A stretch of DNA of 64,000 nt from Candidatus Gracilibacteria bacterium. Its GTDB lineage: Bacteria; Patescibacteriota; Gracilibacteria; UBA1369; UBA12473. The notes below the pieces were generated by a model that was given only the letters and a program-made list of their open reading frames with translations, made no database searches and had not been told where the DNA came from. Positions 61,701-64,000 of this stretch are shown here, piece after piece (the stretch's first letter is position 1; each line of letters begins with the position of its first letter). The stretch lies in assembly GCA_041658685.1 (NCBI GenBank), contig JBAZZS010000001.1, positions 310,001-374,000 of the forward strand, written 5' to 3'. The position numbers were made by a program, and so were the translations under genes.

Positions 61701-63994
61701 ACTCCGCCAGCACTGGCTCCCACCGTCAGATACTGCAAATTTCCTCCACCGAAAACTAATAAGCCGGCACCGCCATCAAAGGTTGAGGTCAGAGAGACAT
61801 CTCCACGGGCTTCAATGGACGCTCCAGAGGCACCGGCCCAAGTTCCGTCATTAAACGTCAACGCATTTTCAACAATCAAAAACTCATTGGTTGTTCCGTT
61901 TAATGCTCCAGCCCCTCGAGTTAAATATAGATTGTAAAAAATTTCATCGGCGTCCGTGCTTGTGCTATCAACATTGATTGTCGTGGCAACGCCGCCATTC
62001 ATGTTTCTGAACATCACCCATCCATTACTATGCTGAAAAGCATCGGTTCCCCCACCTTCTGCAACAGTAAAATGAGATCCGCATTGAAGTTGTTCGGAAG
62101 TTGAAACATAGGTCGCTCCAACATTTATAGTAAGAGCGCCGTCTTGATAAATTCTTCCACCACCCCCGTGAAAGGTTCCTCCCGATTGCGTATAAGCATT
62201 AGAAAAAGTATTTGTGGTACTTGAGGCATAAAAATCACCGCCACTTACAGTCATCGCTCCTGTAATTGTTAATATACCACTACCGCCATTAAAAATACCG
62301 CCCGATTGAGAAAAAGTACTATTAACTGTTAGTGCGTTTGCACCCATTGAAAACTCGCCACTGGTTACTCCTAGTGTGATCATTGTGGCTCCTGAACTAA
62401 GAGAGACACCTTCGGAATTATTGATAACTATATTTCCGATAATTTTCGCCGTTGCTCCGGTAGCATTTATGGTTTGCGCACTAGTTCCGCTCATGGTGAT
62501 TGTTGCACCCGTAGAGGTCCCGTCATAACTACTGCCAACTGTTATATTACCTTTTAATTGGATGTTTGATCCGAGCAGTCGACCATTTTGCAAGGATAAG
62601 TCGCCAAGTATGGTAACCGTATCTGAAGACCCAAGAGTAAAAGTATATGTGCTATCGCAAGCTCCCCCTAACAAACAATTGATCGTCAAATTATTAAAAG
62701 AGACCGCACCCGGAAAATCAAAAGTAACCGGACCACCAGAGTCTAGAACAACGGTTCCGTTGTTATGATTAAAAGTACCGGAAGAATATATCCAGTTTCC
62801 TCCGCTGTAAGTACCCGTACTGGATGCGGTGAATATTCCACCGTTAATTGTTACAAAATGAACGGTCAATCCAGATGTTTGCCCATCAAACGTTCCTCCG
62901 GAAAAAACTCCGGCATAAATATTCGTTGTATAACTTCCACAATTATAAGTACCGGAACTGTGCGTCCATGTGCCGGTTACATTAATATTTCCACCACTAT
63001 TTGCAATTGTACCTCCATTATAATTAACGTTGACTGATGCAAATCCGTAAATTCCAACATCTAAAGTTCCGCTACTAACAGTCAAATTTTGCATGGTCAC
63101 CGGCGAGAGTAAATTCACTCCACTGGCATTGTTTACTACGATAGTACCTGTGTTTTTTGTCGTAGCACCAGTCGCATCAATACTCTGGGCACTCGTACCA
63201 GTCATGTTAATTGTTGCACCATTTAAAGTACCATCATAATTTGATCCAACAAGAATATCGCCTTTTAATTGTATATTCGCTCCCCGTAATTCTCCATCAG
63301 CCAAGGTTAAATCACCTGCAATAGTAACAGTATCTGATGATCCTAATGTCAAGTAATAACTATCACAAGTAGAACCACCGCAAGCGTCGATATTAAGATT
63401 ATTCAATGTGATTGCCCCTGGGAAATTCCATGTTATTGAACCGCCGGCATTCCATTGAATGGATCCATTATTATGATCGAAGGTTCCTCCAGTAATACTC
63501 CAACTGTCTCCGGACATCAACCAACCGGTCGGAGCAATGAATGCACCTCCGGAAATTGTTGGTCTGTGGAGTATAAATCCGGCGGAAGTATTCCCGTTAA
63601 ACGTACCTCCCGAAAGATTCAAGTTATAAATAGAAGCATTTAAAGAACTCCCCATATCTATTGTACCAGCGGCCTGATTGATGGTGGTAACCGTAAAGGC
63701 TCGACCAGCTGTGATAGTTCCGCTATATCCAGCATTGACGTTTATCGTGGTTAATGACGCAGAAAAACTGGCATCAATTGTTGAAGTCTTTGTAGAAGTA
63801 CCATCAAAAGTAACAGTATCACTAGCCACCGGACAAGTATCTAAGCTCCAGTTCGCGCACGTACTCCAGTTGTCATCCCCCCCCCCACCATCCCAAGTGC
63901 GGGTTGCTGCACTGGCCAACCCAACCCCGGCAAAAAAAGCCAACATCATGATCCCGAACAAAAAACTGATTTTTAATGTTTTTTTTGTTTTCAT
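52775..63994 (-). CDS. Giant SLH-anchored surface protein with 19 Calx-beta repeats
   Basis: The 3739-aa protein begins with a signal peptide (residues 1-29, ending GLASA). Residues about 30-1125 are Gly/Ser/Thr/Asn-rich repeats such as SGGTFNG and MSGTSAQ, typical of beta-helix adhesins, with a tandem duplication of about 237 residues around GSSDTVTI. About 1131-3250 hold 19 repeats of about 110 residues of the Calx-beta type (SQS-E opening, PFTLSGTA, DYSITASPI, DENNETVIVTMGSPTNA), which bind calcium through acidic loops. A further beta domain, an FN3 domain (about 3398-3488) and three SLH repeats (about 3558-3739) end it. The role is probably adhesion or surface coat. The whole gene is present. 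Confidence 0.92.
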   Translation of the reverse strand: MKTKKTLKISFLFGIMMLAFFAGVGLASAATRTWDGGGGDDNWSTCANWSLDTCPVASDTVTFDGTSTKTSTIDASFSASLTTINVNAGYSGTITAGRAFTVTTINQAAGTIDMGSSLNASIYNLNLSGGTFNGNTSAGFILHRPTISGGAFIAPTGWLMSGDSWSITGGTFDHNNGSIQWNAGGSITWNFPGAITLNNLNIDACGGSTCDSYYLTLGSSDTVTIAGDLTLADGELRGANIQLKGDILVGSNYDGTLNGATINMTGTSAQSIDATGATTKNTGTIVVNNASGVNLLSPVTMQNLTVSSGTLDVGIYGFASVNVNYNGGTIANSGGNINVTGTWTHSSGTYNCGSYTTNIYAGVFSGGTFDGQTSGLTVHFVTINGGIFTASSTGTYSGGNWIYSSGTFNHNNGTVVLDSGGPVTFDFPGAVSFNNLTINCLLGGACDSTYTFTLGSSDTVTILGDLSLQNGRLLGSNIQLKGNITVGSSYDGTSTGATITMSGTSAQTINATGATAKIIGNIVINNSEGVSLSSGATMITLGVTSGEFSMGANALTVNSTFSQSGGIFNGGSGILTITGAMTVSGGDFYASSTTNTFSNAYTQSGGTFHGGGGRIYQDGALTINVGATYVSTSEQLQCGSHFTVAEGGGTDAFQHSNGWVMFRNMNGGVATTINVDSTSTDADEIFYNLYLTRGAGALNGTTNEFLIVENALTFNDGTWAGASGASIEARGDVSLTSTFDGGAGLLVFGGGNLQYLTVGASAGGVFNADITINKTAGTYVQLTSNALTLDAASQDLIITSGIFNTSGLNLTVNGTSSTLTVGANGGLCLLGNETITTLAGQPTFVVGGTMRYAGIAGPYTMKDWVYNNATLDISPYDGVTQTNFTLPNHKIFAGAAIGPAGVLVTDGRNLTVTGSFSNNGTLKVRGNETISLTNDTDSGTVQFVGDADAGADSYTVTTLSPTYYNLTINSTDGATDVFQLGTNLDVNNNLTITAGNFDVSVDNRALTIGGNFSRAGTFTPRSGTVTFDDATKTSVISGSTSFYGFRSVTQDKNIQFTAATTQTVTGPFTLTGVSGHKVVLRSTSDGNYWNLNVSGAQSVSYVDAKDSDASSGNAIVGGSTSLDSGHNLNWVWLISVNWTSTSQSEAESIGALTVTASLNGVTDSDVSVPYTITGTATGGGADYTITASPITIPAGQLTSNITINVVDDTFDENNETIVITMGNPTNAAKGADITIHTATLQDNEDPPTVTFTAATQSSAESVASVTVTAQLNMESRLDVTVPFTLTGTAVGSGTDYTLITASPITISSGDTTKDITFTIINDALDEEDETIIITMGSPTNATKGTTTVHTVTLIDDDTPPSIIISDNSVAENDTTATITLTMTGTSLSDVSVDYATSNGTATAGTDYTAASGTITWTAGQTGDKTFNVPITNDTSDENNETVTLTLSNPIVGTISDGEAILTINDNDAEPTVQWTTASQSGVESVGTLTITAQLSESSEFDVTVPFTLSGTASSGDYFITASPITITAGNITEDITITVVDDSLDENNETLIVTMGSPTKATQGTTTVHTATLNDNDAGPTVQWTAASQGGLESAGTLTITAQLSTASGLDISVPFTLGDGTATGDGADYSISASPITVIAGQTTANITLSVVDDVIDESNETVIVIMGSPTNASQGATTVHTATINDNDNVSIAIVDNSVSENGSTAAITVTMTGTSSSTVSVNYATSEGTATAGSDYTATSGTITWTAGQTGDKTFNVSITDDGLDENNETVILALSNAVNSTISDGDGALTINDNDASPTVTWTSSSQSGLESVGTLTLTAELSAVSGRNVSVPYTLSGTAAGNGTDYSITASPITITAGQTTANITLTIVNDTLDENDETAIITMGAPTNATQGETTVHTVTITDNDNAPTVAWTIDSQSAAEGASPLTITAQLSAVSGKEVTIPFTLSGTAIGDGTDYSITASPITISAGTTTSNIMVTLMDDSFKESTEILILTMDSPTNATQGVVTSHTITLNDNDTTPAVTWTVSSQFAAESTGTMTVTAQLSAYSDLDVTVPFTLSGTATGDDTDYSISVSPITISAGDISSNITITLINDSIDENNETVIVTMGSPTNAIQGGITVHTATINDNDNSPTVTWTSSSQASDENVGVATITAQLSSASGLDVSVPFTLTGTATGSGTDYSITASPISITAGQTTATISIAVVDDSLYEDNETVIATMGNPTNASKGIITVNTSTINDNDFGSIPSVSWSVDSQSASEGTATMTITAQLSATSGKNVTIPFTLTGTALGGGIDYSSTPSPITITTGNTTATITLTLSDDNFKELSETIIVTMGSPSNAILGATTIHTATITNNDSSPGVTWTSSSQTISEGITEITLTAALSATSESEITIPFTLTGTATGGGTDYSIMESPIIVSPGDLTSNITVTLIDDSLDENNETVIVTMGSPTNAIQGTVTVHTITIEDNDALPFVQWTAASQSANENAGTMTVTAQLSSASGKDVTVPFTLSGTATGNGTDYSITSSPITITAGQTTAAITITIVNDVLDESDETVIVTMGSPTNATAGVTTVHTSTINDNDEIPTVTWTTSSQSTSEEISTVTLTAQLSVTSGQDVSVPFILTGTAIGNGTDYSITSSPLIIASGTTTSNITITLNNDSFKESNETVIVTMDTPINAIPGSTTAFTLTIENNDTVPLVYFTSSSQLVSEGSPTATVTAQLSAAIETDVTVPFTITGTSTGDGTDYSITASPLTIPAGNTTADVTITLNDDLIDEDAETIIITMGNPVNATVGDITVHTATINDNDATPTVSWTVVSQDASENDGTITVTAQISDYSAFDVIVPFTVSGTSTGSGVDYSITESPVIIPSGSLTSGATITLADDLMDEVNETVILTMGEPINATAGGTIEQTAIIVDDDNPPLVVWTTSSQSIEENVETITVTAQLSTASSHDITVPFIVTGTATGIETDYSITASPITITAGQTSANVTITVINDEFDEPAETVILTMESPTNASLGAITVHTATINISDTPPPTVSWTVANQSVNEEIGTVTITAQLAYTSPLDVTVPFTLSGTATENEIDYSITESPLVIPAGQLSASIILTLTNDALDEDAETVIVTMGSPTNATQGSTTVHTATINDNDATPLVTWDSSSQSVDENGMTVTLTASLSAASGREITLPLEFSGTATGDNIDYSPSVSSITISAGSTSGTVIFTLVNDILDEGNETIIATLSTPINADLGAILVHTVTLNDNPVTPTVSSVGASEVTDGSGKVTISFTIDDPNDDDTLQVLVEYNVGMGWNKATLALSPFIATYGTPTVVNANSYQIGDEGNYILTSSGANTIVVIWDSTSNIANFDITNAQIRITPYDGNIAGATVISSNFVLDQKSPTNGLSDLYVSEINTNDVRLAWTAITNETHFDYYEIFYKPISSSFYTSYSTLTDMTTSGTSIAGLNTGSSYNVYIKAVDDYGNYSLSQILTVTTDSATHTGNSTNIGGDGGWHPTQTHGSSNEDDTVYPLPVEPEISTVLQEFEMEWESQHLEGHWAETYLKNFLEQTLLTKILNGDYEGASELAVLSYFLEPDRQVSRIEFLKSAMDLLGISVDGYGASTSFKDISINTQESAYIEKAYALGIIKGYPDGTFKPLQVINRAEALKIAINLSFQEVPLLYGDELLAYYELPENPFSDVSIDAWYAPYILYAYSNRIVIGYGDKTFKPDRLISLGETAKIITLVMAL
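54230..60600 (-). repeat. Tandem DNA repeats encoding the Calx-beta array
   Basis: Nineteen coding repeats of about 320-340 nt. Repeats 3 and 6 from the N-terminal side are a distinct variant (opening with DNSV-EN, containing SGTITWTAGQTGDKTFNV), while the others share the SQS-E form. The order AAB-AAB then thirteen A suggests duplication of a three-repeat block. Confidence 0.8.
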
Positions 63995-64000
63995 TTTTAA

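Noticed and set aside
52775..63994. Regular repeats suggesting a CRISPR array
   Set aside because: Repeats are about 330 nt, in frame and coding for Calx-beta domains, with no short direct repeats and unique spacers.

Overview
The window looks like chromosomal DNA of a Candidate Phyla Radiation (Patescibacteria) bacterium. A Peregrinibacteria-like lineage is my best guess, but that is inference. The supporting signs are tight packing (several convergent genes share stop-codon bases), many large proteins I cannot place, several S-layer-homology (SLH) surface proteins, and housekeeping genes outside their usual operons. TGA acts as a normal stop, so the UGA-glycine code of Gracilibacteria/Absconditabacteria does not apply. 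Almost no start codon has a Shine-Dalgarno sequence; most follow a U-rich or CU-rich tract.

Layout. 1-6.2 kb: a partial EndoQ-like PHP protein, an SLH metalloprotease, an M23 peptidase, rpmA, a holin-like membrane protein with a Cys-rich tail, and Fe/Mn superoxide dismutase. 6.2-12.3 kb: a double ATP-grasp protein with a tiny ORF in front, tRNA-His, a VKOR/thioredoxin-lipoprotein pair, a secreted metallopeptidase and an alpha/beta hydrolase. 12.3-21.1 kb: a five-gene minus-strand operon of unrecognised proteins (734, 115, 524, 160 and 1330 aa) with two strong predicted promoters. 21.2-29.4 kb: trigger factor, a winged-helix regulator, rplS, rmlB-rmlA-pfkB and infB. 29.5-39.3 kb: rmuC, an orphan structured RNA locus, a helicase-nuclease fusion, ylxR, rpsA and clpC, the last behind a CIRCE operator. 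39.3-46.2 kb: a lipoprotein, ruvB, an SLH metzincin and an O-antigen ligase-like protein. 46.5-49.4 kb: tRNA-Arg followed by a tyrosine recombinase, a kinase-fold gene broken by one amber codon, and a methyltransferase, which looks like a small integrated element. 49.5-64 kb: an SLH M23 peptidase, tsaE, an HD hydrolase and a 3739-aa Calx-beta/SLH surface protein.

How the genes work together. Much of the window serves the cell surface: SLH-anchored peptidases, a giant adhesin-like protein, nucleotide-sugar synthesis and polysaccharide ligation, and oxidative folding by VKOR plus thioredoxin. The remainder is translation (L27, L19, IF-2, S1), protein quality control (trigger factor, ClpC) and DNA repair (RuvB, RmuC, helicase-nuclease).

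The most unusual non-coding content is a family of about 100-nt intergenic hairpins with a conserved core and compensatory base changes (4.7, 27.1 and 36.4 kb, with relatives at 10.0 and 46.2 kb). The 31.1-31.75 kb locus holds a consensus promoter, an RNA of about 400 nt, and a multi-branched inverted repeat whose three arm differences are all G-U compatible. The least explained protein system is the five-gene operon at 12.3-21.1 kb.
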